From Bacteroidota bacterium (GTDB lineage Bacteria; Bacteroidota; Ignavibacteria; Ignavibacteriales; Melioribacteraceae), in assembly GCA_023453125.1 (NCBI GenBank), contig JAEXUB010000272.1, positions 1 to 64,000 of the forward strand: 64,000 bases of DNA, in the 5' to 3' direction. The notes beneath the pieces were generated by a model. The model made no database searches, had not been told where the DNA came from, and saw nothing but the letters and a program-made list of their open reading frames with translations. The position numbers were made by a program, and so were the translations under genes. Of the stretch, positions 25,205 to 33,901 are shown one piece after another (the stretch's first letter is position 1; each line of letters starts with the position of its first letter).

Positions 25205-26407
25205 ATGAAAATAAAACACATATACCTTGTATTGTCATTATTCGTTCTTTCTTTTCTGGCAATTGCAGCCATTTCCGCTACGGCTGTTACAGAAAGCAAG
25301 ACAAATAAAGACATTATTAAATTCTCGCATAAAAAGCATGAAAGTGTTGAGTGTGCCGCCTGCCATAAAGGTGTTGCGGAAAGTACTTCTTTGAACACAC
25401 GGCTGCTTCCTGAAAAAGCTGCCTGCGCCGATTGTCATGATGTTGAAGATGACAAAAACTGCAACTTATGCCATTATCAGGATAAATACGAAGCCCTGGT
25501 TAAAAAAGAAGCAGGAGTTTATTTTAACCATAAATTCCATATTGCCGACCAGAAACAGGAGGACTGCCAATCGTGCCATAAAGGTATGATTCAGGCCGAT
25601 TACAGTGCCGAAGTTAAAGCCCCTCAGATGGACGGATGCTATACCTGCCACAATAACAAAACCAATGCATCTGAGTATTGCGAGAGCTGCCATATTTCTA
25701 CGGTTAATCTCCTCCCGGCAGACCACAGATCGGCCGGCTTCCTTAAAGGACACAAAATTCAGGCAAAAACAGGAAAGAATAATTGTGCTATGTGCCACGA
25801 TAATGCTTTCTGCGAAGCCTGTCACGTTTCAACAACGGCAATTACACAAAAAAACACAAAGACTGATTTCTATGCGCCTCTTACAACCTACAGTTTAGTT
25901 GACGGCGCAAAGCAGCAGGCTATTACCCGCGTGCACGATTTGAATTTCAAATTCACACACGGCATCGATTCGAAGAGCAAGACCTCGGAATGCCAGACCT
26001 GTCATAATAAGGAAACATTCTGCGCCGAATGCCACGATTCGAAAGGGGGCGATTTCGCTATTGCAGGTATGATTCCCTCGAATCATAAAAAAGCCGGTTT
26101 CGTTACAATCGGAGTTGGCACCGGCGGTGGAATTCATGCGGTTCAGGCCCGCCGCGATATAGAAAAATGTGCTTCCTGCCACGATGTTCAGGGAGGCGAC
26201 GCTAACTGCGTTTTATGCCATACTGATAATGACGGCATTAAAGGCACTAATCCGAAAACCCATATTAAAAACTATATGCGCAGTAGTAAAGGCGATTGGC
26301 ATTCAGATCAGGGATCTGTCTGCTTTAACTGCCATATTGACGCGAATGCCCGTCCTACCGGTATTGCCGGTAACGGATTCTGCGGTTACTGCCATACTAG
26401 AAAATAA
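25205..26407 (+). CDS. 14-haem periplasmic c-type cytochrome
   Basis: A 400-residue protein with a signal peptide (residues about 1-27) and 14 CxxCH motifs from CAACH to CGYCH at the C-terminus. Non-motif His such as FSHKKHE, YFNHKFH, PADHRS, PSNHKKAG and WHSDQG can act as distal ligands. The opening FSHKKHESVECAACHKG is typical of cytochrome c7 / class III modules. A stretch with few haems (about residues 215-255) separates two lobes. It lies 6 bases after the barrel gene and 19 bases before the lipoprotein. In a porin-cytochrome complex this would be the periplasmic partner. Confidence 0.88.
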   Translation: MKIKHIYLVLSLFVLSFLAIAAISATAVTESKTNKDIIKFSHKKHESVECAACHKGVAESTSLNTRLLPEKAACADCHDVEDDKNCNLCHYQDKYEALVKKEAGVYFNHKFHIADQKQEDCQSCHKGMIQADYSAEVKAPQMDGCYTCHNNKTNASEYCESCHISTVNLLPADHRSAGFLKGHKIQAKTGKNNCAMCHDNAFCEACHVSTTAITQKNTKTDFYAPLTTYSLVDGAKQQAITRVHDLNFKFTHGIDSKSKTSECQTCHNKETFCAECHDSKGGDFAIAGMIPSNHKKAGFVTIGVGTGGGIHAVQARRDIEKCASCHDVQGGDANCVLCHTDNDGIKGTNPKTHIKNYMRSSKGDWHSDQGSVCFNCHIDANARPTGIAGNGFCGYCHTRK

Positions 26408-26426
26408 TTAAACTGACAGGTTGATT

Positions 26427-27443
26427 ATGCGAAACATTAAATATTATTTTTTACTGATACCATTTGTTTTATTTGTTGTTACTTCCTGCAGCGACTTGAA
26501 AGATAACCTTTCCGCTCCGGAACCTATTTCCGTTCACGGAAAGGATGTAATGAATTCGAATGCAGATATGTTCCATGGACGTATCCTGACATCCCAGGGG
26601 CTGAATCAGTGCCGCGAATGCCACTCCAGAGATTTCTCCGGGGGCACCGCTAAGGTTAGCTGCGCCGGATGTCATTCCGGCATTACCGTGCATAAACCGG
26701 GTATTGTCGACGTAAATTCTGCCGATTTTCACGCGAAATTTATAAAGAATACTGTCTGGGATATGACCAAATGCTCACAGTGTCACGGTTCTACTTACGG
26801 CGGCGGAACTGCCAGTCCTTCCTGCAACACATGCCACTCAGGCTCTAACGGCCCAGAAGCATGCAATACCTGCCACGGCGATTTCAGCAACCAGCAAAAA
26901 ATTGCACCTCCCCGTGCTCTTGACGGCTCTACTGCTGTTACATCACCTAAGGTAGGCGCTCACGACCTACACCTTTTCAATGCGGCTATGGGTGAAAAAG
27001 CGGCTTGTAACGACTGCCATACAGTACCAACCCGATTGACATCGGCAGGACATATAGACAATGATGGAAAGGCGGAAGTATCATTCCTTACCAATAAGAC
27101 AGGAATGGGTACCATTGCCGGCTCATACAGCTTTACAACAAATAAGTGTTCAAATACATATTGCCACGGAAACTTTGAGTTAAACCGTTCAAATTCTTCC
27201 TACCAGTTCATCTTCTCGGCCGATAAAATGACCGGTTTAAAGAAAGAAGTTCTATGGACAAAGGTTGACGGTACCCAGACAACCTGCGGTTCATGCCATG
27301 GTTTACCCCCAGAAGGACACATTTCCTATTCACTCAATACCTGTACAATCTGCCACCAGGGAGTTGTAGATAATAAGGGTAAAATAGTTAATGCCTCCCT
27401 TCATATTAACGGTAAAGTCAATGTATTTGGCTTAGAATATTAG
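26427..27443 (+). CDS. Nine-haem outer-membrane cytochrome lipoprotein (CX4CH/CxxCH type)
   Basis: About 338 residues from the ATG at 26427; the in-frame TTG six bases earlier is less likely. A lipobox (VVTSC) marks it as a lipoprotein. Eight CxxCH motifs and one CX4CH motif (CSNTYCHG) are present. The segment from CSNTYCHG through TTCGSCHGLPPEGH to CTICHQ and SLHINGKV matches the CxxxxCH/CxxCH repeat known from Geobacter outer-membrane cytochromes (TIGR01904). Gly/Ser-rich runs near the N-terminal haems suggest a surface-exposed form. Last gene of the island; a strong terminator follows. Probable terminal electron-releasing cytochrome. Confidence 0.88.
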   Translation: MRNIKYYFLLIPFVLFVVTSCSDLKDNLSAPEPISVHGKDVMNSNADMFHGRILTSQGLNQCRECHSRDFSGGTAKVSCAGCHSGITVHKPGIVDVNSADFHAKFIKNTVWDMTKCSQCHGSTYGGGTASPSCNTCHSGSNGPEACNTCHGDFSNQQKIAPPRALDGSTAVTSPKVGAHDLHLFNAAMGEKAACNDCHTVPTRLTSAGHIDNDGKAEVSFLTNKTGMGTIAGSYSFTTNKCSNTYCHGNFELNRSNSSYQFIFSADKMTGLKKEVLWTKVDGTQTTCGSCHGLPPEGHISYSLNTCTICHQGVVDNKGKIVNASLHINGKVNVFGLEY

Positions 27444-27458
27444 TTTTCAGCTCGTTTT

Positions 27459-27488
27459 AAGCCCGGCCTTAAGCCGGGCTTTTTTTTG
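27459..27488 (+). terminator. Rho-independent terminator of the cytochrome island
   Basis: A 9-bp GC-rich stem (arms 27459-27467 and 27473-27481) with a 5-base loop is followed by eight consecutive T (27480-27487). This is the clearest intrinsic terminator in the window. It ends the island transcript before the haem operon. Confidence 0.92.
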
Positions 27489-27575
27489 CCCTTTAATATC
27501 CCACTTTTAGTCCCTTTTTTACCTATTATTTCTTAAATTTAAAGACTATTTTTTTACTTTCAGTATTATTGAAAT

Positions 27576-28400
27576 ATGGCCAGTACAATTAACATATTGA
27601 ATCTGCTTTTGCCTCTTTTATACGGAGCTACGGCTGCGGTTTATGCACTCGATTTTATTAAGGAAAAACTCCCTTTCCAAAATTCAAAAAGAGTTTTTCT
27701 CCTTATTTCTATTCTGGCGCATCTTTTTTACCTTTACAGCCGTACAGTTGAGTATAACCACACTCCGATTACGAATAAATTTGAGATTTTCTCTGTCCTC
27801 GCTTTTTCTATTGCCTTATCTTATTTCATATTGGAGCTGCTGACCGATATAAGAAGAACCGGGGCGTTTATAATTTTTATTTCCCTTTTATTTCAGCTTA
27901 TCTCCTCCCTGTTCATCACCCATAACTATTCGGTGCCCGAAGTACTTCGTAACCGGATGCTCGGCCTCCACGTTATAAGCGCTCTTCTCGGCTATTCCGG
28001 ATTCGCAATTTCGGCAGTTTATGGGATATTATTCCTGACACTCTACAAAAATCTGAAAACAAATAAATTCGGCCTCTTCTTCAACAGGCTCCCCAGTCTC
28101 GAAATACTTGAACAGTTAAGTTTTTATTCCTTTGTAATTGGATTTATTCTTCTTACTGTTGCCATTATTATAGGCTTTATATGGCTGCCCCAGGCATTTC
28201 CTAATTTCAGTTATGCCGATCCGAAACTTATTGCCACATTTATTGTATGGGTCTTTTACGGCGCAGGCATAATAAGCAAAATGATGGCAAACTGGTATGG
28301 TAAAAAAGTAGTAGGATTTTCAATTGCAGGATTTATTCTGGTAATTCTATCATTGATAATAACAAGCCAACTGGCTCAATCATTTCATTCATTTTATTGA
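27576..28400 (+). CDS. HemX/CcsA-like cytochrome c assembly membrane protein
   Basis: A 274-residue membrane protein with about eight helices, of the CcmC/CcsA/HemX family. The segment LHVISALLGYSGFAISAVYGILFL contains one family His. The CcsA tryptophan-rich WWD motif is replaced: the matching region reads WLPQAFPNFSYADPKLIATFIVWVFYG, keeping DPK but not the WGxYWxWD core. This fits the HemX branch, which in Bacillus and Chlorobi lies directly before hemA and influences glutamyl-tRNA reductase level. It might also help haem delivery for c-type cytochromes. First gene of the haem operon, 15 bases before hemA. Confidence 0.82.
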   Translation: MASTINILNLLLPLLYGATAAVYALDFIKEKLPFQNSKRVFLLISILAHLFYLYSRTVEYNHTPITNKFEIFSVLAFSIALSYFILELLTDIRRTGAFIIFISLLFQLISSLFITHNYSVPEVLRNRMLGLHVISALLGYSGFAISAVYGILFLTLYKNLKTNKFGLFFNRLPSLEILEQLSFYSFVIGFILLTVAIIIGFIWLPQAFPNFSYADPKLIATFIVWVFYGAGIISKMMANWYGKKVVGFSIAGFILVILSLIITSQLAQSFHSFY

Positions 28401-28415
28401 GAAATACCAAGCGAA

Positions 28416-29702
28416 ATGAATTTAGCAGGAATTTCATTAAATCATAAAACCGCCCCAATTGAATTGCGGGAAGCTCTCCATTTAAGCAAAGAGGAAATTA
28501 CAGAGTTTATTCCCCGGCTCAAAAAGGAGCACCTCGATGCAGGATTTGTAATCTCAACCTGCAATCGGACGGAAGTATTCGGCTTCCTAAAAAATAATTC
28601 TTTAGACATTGCCCCGATTATTAACAGCCTTATAGATTTTAAGCCCGTCACAGGAATAAAACCGCAGAACTTTAACAGATTTTATTCCTGCAGCGCAATG
28701 AAACATGTTTTCTCCGTTGCCACCGGAATTGAATCTTTGATTGTCGGCGACAGCCAGATACTCGGACAGGTAAAAGAATCTTTTGAAATATCAGAGGACC
28801 TCAATTTTGCCGATTCAATCCTAAAGAAATTTTTCGATTCAACAATCCGTGTAGGCAAACGGGCAATAAGAGAAACTAGCATTGGAGAAGGAGCAGTCTC
28901 TATAAGCTACGCTGCCGTTCAGGTTGTTGAAAAAATCTTTTCGAATCTTAACCGCAAGTCTGCCCTTGTAATCGGGGCAGGTGAGACCGGTAACCTTGCA
29001 GCAGTGCATCTGCGCGATAAGGGTGTAGGGAAAATTGCTATCTCAAACAGGACAATTGAAAGAGCGGAAAAACTTGCCGAAAAAATTCACGGCGAAATTG
29101 TCCCATTCCAATTCCTTAAAGAGCAGATTCATAACTTTGATATAATTATCAGCGCCACCAGTTCAGAAAGCCTAATCCTGACTCAGGGAGATATTCAAAC
29201 CGCAGTTAAAAAAAGGAAAGGGGCTCCCATTTGCATTGTGGATATTGCATTACCGAGGGATATTGATCCTGAAGTTAAGAAAATTGACAGCGTGTTTTAT
29301 AACGACATCGATTCTCTTAAAATAATTGTAGACCAGAATATTCAGAAGAGAATTAACCAGATTCCCGATGTTGAAAAAATTATAATGGAAGAAATGGTCG
29401 GATTTGTCGGCTGGTACAATACTCTTGAAGTGGTCCCTACAATCAAGTCCGTACGCGACTTTTTTGAGACAATACGGACCGACGAAATTGAGAAAATAAA
29501 GCATAAAGTATCGGATGAGGACTTTGCCAAATTAGATGATATGACCAGGAGAATGATTGGAAGGATTCTTCACAATCCTACTATTAAACTCCGCTCTCTT
29601 GCAGAGTCAGGAATTAATTATCAGGATTTAGCCAATTATTCGCTGATTCTGAAAGAACTTTTCGATATAGAAAATAAATTAAAAGAAAATCAAAAGGATT
29701 AA
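28416..29702 (+). CDS. hemA: Glutamyl-tRNA reductase
   Basis: A 428-residue enzyme that reduces glutamyl-tRNA(Glu) to glutamate-1-semialdehyde with NADPH, the first committed step of C5-pathway tetrapyrrole synthesis. The catalytic nucleophile is Cys49 in VISTCNRTEVF. The NADPH domain shows ALVIGAGETGNLAAVHL (about residue 185). A C-terminal dimerisation helix ends the protein. The N-terminal LNHKTAPIELRE is also a family signature. Length and all domains are complete. Probably the control point of the operon; the HemX-like protein precedes it. Confidence 0.96.
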   Translation: MNLAGISLNHKTAPIELREALHLSKEEITEFIPRLKKEHLDAGFVISTCNRTEVFGFLKNNSLDIAPIINSLIDFKPVTGIKPQNFNRFYSCSAMKHVFSVATGIESLIVGDSQILGQVKESFEISEDLNFADSILKKFFDSTIRVGKRAIRETSIGEGAVSISYAAVQVVEKIFSNLNRKSALVIGAGETGNLAAVHLRDKGVGKIAISNRTIERAEKLAEKIHGEIVPFQFLKEQIHNFDIIISATSSESLILTQGDIQTAVKKRKGAPICIVDIALPRDIDPEVKKIDSVFYNDIDSLKIIVDQNIQKRINQIPDVEKIIMEEMVGFVGWYNTLEVVPTIKSVRDFFETIRTDEIEKIKHKVSDEDFAKLDDMTRRMIGRILHNPTIKLRSLAESGINYQDLANYSLILKELFDIENKLKENQKD

Positions 29703-29705
29703 ATT

Positions 29706-30659
29706 TTGAAAGAGACAGCAAAAGAAAGATTAGTCATAGGCACACGCGGAAGCGAACTTGCCCTTTGGCAGGCTTATCATATAAAGACTCTTCTGGAAAA
29801 GAAGAACAAAAACATTTATGTGGAAATCAACATCATAAAGACCAAGGGGGACAAGATTCTTGATGTAGCCCTCTCCAAGATTGGCGATAAAGGGCTTTTT
29901 ACAAAGGAACTCGAGAATGAGCTACTGGCGGGAACAATTGACATTGCAGTTCACAGTTTGAAAGACCTTCAGACGAAGCTTCCTGCAGGGCTTATGATAG
30001 GGGCAATAACAAAACGCCACAAAGTACAGGATGTATTAATTGCCCGCAAAAAAGGAGTTAAAATAAATTCCTTAAAAGAAAATGCGGTTGTTGCCACCGG
30101 TTCATTAAGAAGAAAAGCCCAGCTTCTGCACCTGCGCCCCGATATAACCACTGTTGAATTAAGGGGAAACGTACCTTCCAGAATTAAAAAGTTTCTCGAT
30201 TCCAAATGGGATGCGATAATTCTGGCAAGAGCAGGGGTTGAAAGGCTTAAACTCGATAAATATATATCATCGGTAATAAGCACAAAAGATATTCTTCCGG
30301 CAGTAGGACAGGGCGCTCTTGCAATTGAAGTTAAAAAGACAAACAAGCTTGCCTTAAATGCCCTCAAGAATATAAATGACGAAAAGACTTACATTGCTGC
30401 CCTTGCCGAAAGGTCATTTTTAAGAGAGCTTGAAGGAGGATGCCAGGTGCCTATTGGAGCTTTTGCCGAAGTAAAAACCGAAGGCCTCTATCTGGACGGA
30501 TTTGTGGGAGAAACCGACGGTTCAATTACCTTCAGAAAGAAAATTAAAGGTTCTAAAAAGAATCCGGAGCTTTTGGGTAAAAAGCTTGCAGGCGAGATGA
30601 AGAAAGCAGGTGCAGGCACGGTTTTAAAAAGAATCTATTCAGAGCTCAGGAAAAAATGA
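29706..30659 (+). CDS. hemC: Porphobilinogen deaminase (hydroxymethylbilane synthase)
   Basis: A 317-residue cytosolic enzyme that joins four porphobilinogen units into hydroxymethylbilane. It starts at a TTG (29706) with an AAGGA site 7 bases upstream. Signatures are IGTRGSELALWQA, HSLKDLQTKLP, the arginine-rich GSLRRKAQLLHLRPD and VELRGNVPSRI. The dipyrromethane cofactor attaches to the Cys of EGGCQVPIGAFAE. The stop overlaps the hemD start as ATGA, so the two are translationally coupled. Confidence 0.96.
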   Translation: MKETAKERLVIGTRGSELALWQAYHIKTLLEKKNKNIYVEINIIKTKGDKILDVALSKIGDKGLFTKELENELLAGTIDIAVHSLKDLQTKLPAGLMIGAITKRHKVQDVLIARKKGVKINSLKENAVVATGSLRRKAQLLHLRPDITTVELRGNVPSRIKKFLDSKWDAIILARAGVERLKLDKYISSVISTKDILPAVGQGALAIEVKKTNKLALNALKNINDEKTYIAALAERSFLRELEGGCQVPIGAFAEVKTEGLYLDGFVGETDGSITFRKKIKGSKKNPELLGKKLAGEMKKAGAGTVLKRIYSELRKK

Positions 30660-31432
30660 GTTCTCTGAAGGGAAAAATAATTGCAGTTACCAAAAGCAGG
30701 AAAACTGTTGAATCGGCTTTTAAGGAATTAATTGATCTGGGAGCCGAGATTGTATGCATTCCCTCCATAAATATTGTCCCAATCGAAAATAATTCTCTAT
30801 TCGAAAATGCAGTGGACAATATTGGGCAATTCGATTACCTTGTTTTCACTTCTGCTTCGGGAGTGGAATTCTATAAAAAGTTGGTTGATGAAAGAAGGAT
30901 TGTACCTGATTACAAAGCCTTAAAAGTCGCCTGTGTAGGAATAAAAACTGCTGATTACTGCAAAGATCTCGGAATACCTGTTAGCATTATCCCCCGTTTC
31001 TACAGTGCGGCAGGACTAGCAGAAGAACTTGTAAATTCAGGCTTATTAGGGAAAAAGATTCTTATTCCCACTTCATCAATCGCCCGCGAAGAGCTTTCGA
31101 ATCTTTTAAAGGCAGCGGGAGCCGATGTGCAGTCTATACCTGTTTACCAGACAAAGATGCCGGGCTTGGACGAGATTGATGAAATACGAAATACGTTTGA
31201 AAAAAAGAAAATAGATTTAATAGTGTTTACAAGCCCTTCCAATTTTTCGAATTTTCTGGTTATCTTTAACATTTCTAACCCGTCCCAATTCTTAAAGGAT
31301 TACCGAATCGGAGCAATTGGGCACACTACAAGAAATGCAATTGCCGGTTCGCAGGTTAATGTTGATATTGTTCCTGAAGAATTCTCATTGGAGGGAATTG
31401 CAAAATCCATTATAAGTTTTTATAAAAAATAA
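30656..31432 (+). CDS. hemD: Uroporphyrinogen-III synthase
   Basis: A 258-residue protein with the two-lobed, poorly conserved HemD fold. Supporting blocks are FDYLVFTSASGVEFYKKL, KVACVGIKTADYCKDLG, ILIPTSSIAREELSNLL and DLIVFTSPSNFSNFL. The enzyme closes and inverts hydroxymethylbilane to uroporphyrinogen III. Identity is supported strongly by its position between hemC (4-base overlap) and hemE. Confidence 0.93.
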   Translation: MSSLKGKIIAVTKSRKTVESAFKELIDLGAEIVCIPSINIVPIENNSLFENAVDNIGQFDYLVFTSASGVEFYKKLVDERRIVPDYKALKVACVGIKTADYCKDLGIPVSIIPRFYSAAGLAEELVNSGLLGKKILIPTSSIAREELSNLLKAAGADVQSIPVYQTKMPGLDEIDEIRNTFEKKKIDLIVFTSPSNFSNFLVIFNISNPSQFLKDYRIGAIGHTTRNAIAGSQVNVDIVPEEFSLEGIAKSIISFYKK

Positions 31433-31447
31433 AATACAGAGGAAATA

Positions 31448-32500
31448 TTGGAAAAGTTACAAAATGATTTATTTCTAAGAGCAATCAGGAAAGAAAAAAT
31501 AGATACTACCCCGATATGGATTATGAGACAGGCAGGCAGATACCTTCCCGAATACCGGGCTGTAAGAGAAAAATCTGATTTCCTATCGATGTGCAAGACT
31601 CCGGAACTTGCGGCAGAAGTTACAATTCAGCCGGTTGATTTAATTGGCGTTGATGCCGCAATCCTTTTTTCGGATATTCTTGTAATACCCGAAGCCATGG
31701 GACTGCACCTTGAGATGAATGAAGGCAAAGGTCCTATATTCCATAATCCGGTAAGAAACCTGGAGGATGTTAAAAACTTAAAGGCAATAGATCCTTTTAA
31801 AGAGCTTAAGTATGTAATGGATGCCGTTACTCTTACAAAAAAGGAATTAAACGGGCGCGTTCCATTAATTGGTTTTGCAGGCTCTCCATGGACCTTATTG
31901 ACCTATATGGTTGAAGGGAAAGGCTCTAAGAACTTTTCCGAGATTAAAAAATTCATCTACCGCAATCCAATAGCCGCTCATGAGGCACTTGCAAAACTTG
32001 CAGATGCCGTTGCAGCATACCTTTCGGCTAAAATTGAGTCGGGTGTTAATGCCGTCCAGATTTTCGATACCTGGGGGGGGCTCCTTTCGGAAAACGATTT
32101 CCGCGAGTTCTCCCTTGCATATATGCAAAGAGTTATCTCCCAGTTAAAGAGAACTAATCAGCCCGTTATTGTTTTTGCAAAAGGGGTTCATCATTCCCTC
32201 AATTTAATGGCCGGTTCCGGTGCTGATATGATAGGGCTTGACTGGACGATGGATCTGGGCTCTGTAAGGAAGCAAATTGGAAAAAAAGTGTCACTGCAGG
32301 GAAATCTCGATCCGACCGTATTGTACGGTGATGAAAACTTCATTAGAAGCGAAGCCGTAAAGGTTCTTAATTCATTCGGAAGCGGAAGCGGACATGTATT
32401 TAACCTAGGGCACGGAATTCTCCCCGACATAGCTCCCGAAAATGCCAAAGCCCTTGTAAATATTGTACACGAAGAAAGCAGAAAAATGCATCTTGCATAA
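31448..32500 (+). CDS. hemE: Uroporphyrinogen decarboxylase
   Basis: A 350-residue cofactor-free enzyme that removes four acetate carboxyls to give coproporphyrinogen III. It starts at TTG 31448 with an AGAGGA site just upstream. The N-terminal signature PIWIMRQAGRYLPEYR and the second signature GFAGSPWTLLTYMVEG are intact, as is the Asp-containing ILFSDILVIPEAMG. Length is normal. The haem branch begins here, after the point where sirohaem and cobalamin pathways leave. Confidence 0.96.
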   Translation: MEKLQNDLFLRAIRKEKIDTTPIWIMRQAGRYLPEYRAVREKSDFLSMCKTPELAAEVTIQPVDLIGVDAAILFSDILVIPEAMGLHLEMNEGKGPIFHNPVRNLEDVKNLKAIDPFKELKYVMDAVTLTKKELNGRVPLIGFAGSPWTLLTYMVEGKGSKNFSEIKKFIYRNPIAAHEALAKLADAVAAYLSAKIESGVNAVQIFDTWGGLLSENDFREFSLAYMQRVISQLKRTNQPVIVFAKGVHHSLNLMAGSGADMIGLDWTMDLGSVRKQIGKKVSLQGNLDPTVLYGDENFIRSEAVKVLNSFGSGSGHVFNLGHGILPDIAPENAKALVNIVHEESRKMHLA

Positions 32501-32514
32501 GTGAAAGGAAAGAA

Positions 32515-33891
32515 ATGTTTAATATCGACATAGAACTTATTAAAAAATATGACCGGCCCGGCCCCCGTTATACCAGCTATCCGACCGCACCCCAGTTTAA
32601 TACTTCATTTACCCCTCTTAATTTCAGGGGCGAAATAGAAAGAACCAACAATCAGACCGATGCACCCGACCTTTCATTGTATTATCATCTTCCCTTCTGC
32701 GATACGCTCTGTTATTTCTGCGGCTGCAATATGATAATTACCAGAAGCAGGGACAGAATTAAAGATTATCTGGCGCATCTAAAAAAAGAAATTGAACTGG
32801 TACGTTCTCTAATAAAGGATGACCGGAAGGCAGTTCAGCTCCATTGGGGAGGAGGAACACCAACACACCTCAATCCGGATGAAATTAATGAACTGATCGG
32901 ATTTATTAACTCAAAATTTGAATTTAAACTCGGCTCCGAAAAAGGATGCGAAATTGACCCGCGCGGACTCGAAAAGGAGCATTTGCAGGCCCTGTTCAAC
33001 GGAGGATTTAACAGAATCAGTATGGGCGTTCAGGATTTTAATGAAAAGGTTCAGAAAGCCGTTAACAGAATTCAGCCTCAGGAATTAACGCTTCAGGTAG
33101 TTAACTGGGTAAGGGAAATAGGCTTCTCAAGCATTAACCTTGACCTTATGTACGGGCTCCCATTTCAGACCCTGAGCACTTTCGAAAAAACCGTAGACGA
33201 GACAATTAAGCTTTCCCCCGACAGGATTGCGGTATTCAATTATGCCCACGTACCCTGGATGAAGAAACATATGGAGCTTATAAAGGCAGAGGACCTTCCT
33301 AAACCGGAAGAAAAGCTCAGCATACTGAAAATGACAATTGAAAAGCTTACTTCGGCCGGTTACGTTTTCATCGGGATGGACCATTTTGCCAAACCGACAG
33401 ATGATATGGCAGTAGCGCTGAGAGAAAAGAAATTATACCGCAATTTCCAGGGATACAGCACCCACTCCGGAACCGATTTGTATGGATTTGGTATAACCAG
33501 TATTAGCCAGATCGGAAATGTATATGCCCAGAATGTTAAGAAAGAAAAAGAATACTTCGAGCATCTGCAGAACGGTCTTATTCCGGTTGAGAAAGGATAC
33601 CACCTTAATGAAGATGACATTTTAAGAAGGTCTGTTATTACTCGCGTAATGTGCGATTTTGAACTCGATTTCTCACAGGTTGAATCAAACTTTAATATAA
33701 AATTCGAAGATTATTTCGCAAACGGTTTAAATTCGCTAAAGGAAATGGTTGACGACGGACTTATTGAGATTGCCGGACGTAAGATTCTTGTAACGGAAAT
33801 GGGCCGGCTGCTTATACGTAACGTAGCAATGGCTTTTGACGGATATATAGAAAGAAAAGAAGATACAGGCAAATATTCGCGCACTGTTTAG
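32515..33891 (+). CDS. hemN: Oxygen-independent coproporphyrinogen III oxidase (radical SAM)
   Basis: A 458-residue radical SAM enzyme. The N-terminal KYDRPGPRYTSYPTAPQF and the cluster motif FCDTLCYFCGC (CX3CX2CXC) identify true HemN and exclude the haem chaperone HemW. GGGTPTHLNPDEI (SAM binding) and the C-terminal HemN domain (DLYGFGITSISQIGNVYAQN) are present. It converts coproporphyrinogen III to protoporphyrinogen IX without oxygen, fitting an anaerobic or facultative lifestyle. No oxygen-dependent HemF is seen in this window. Confidence 0.95.
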   Translation: MFNIDIELIKKYDRPGPRYTSYPTAPQFNTSFTPLNFRGEIERTNNQTDAPDLSLYYHLPFCDTLCYFCGCNMIITRSRDRIKDYLAHLKKEIELVRSLIKDDRKAVQLHWGGGTPTHLNPDEINELIGFINSKFEFKLGSEKGCEIDPRGLEKEHLQALFNGGFNRISMGVQDFNEKVQKAVNRIQPQELTLQVVNWVREIGFSSINLDLMYGLPFQTLSTFEKTVDETIKLSPDRIAVFNYAHVPWMKKHMELIKAEDLPKPEEKLSILKMTIEKLTSAGYVFIGMDHFAKPTDDMAVALREKKLYRNFQGYSTHSGTDLYGFGITSISQIGNVYAQNVKKEKEYFEHLQNGLIPVEKGYHLNEDDILRRSVITRVMCDFELDFSQVESNFNIKFEDYFANGLNSLKEMVDDGLIEIAGRKILVTEMGRLLIRNVAMAFDGYIERKEDTGKYSRTV

Positions 33892-33901
33892 AAAGGAATA
33901 A

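Noticed and set aside
32515..33891. Calling the radical SAM protein HemW, a haem chaperone.
   Set aside because: The N-terminal RPGPRYTSYPT block and the CX3CX2CXC motif with a following Cys belong to true HemN, and the pathway context requires the enzyme.
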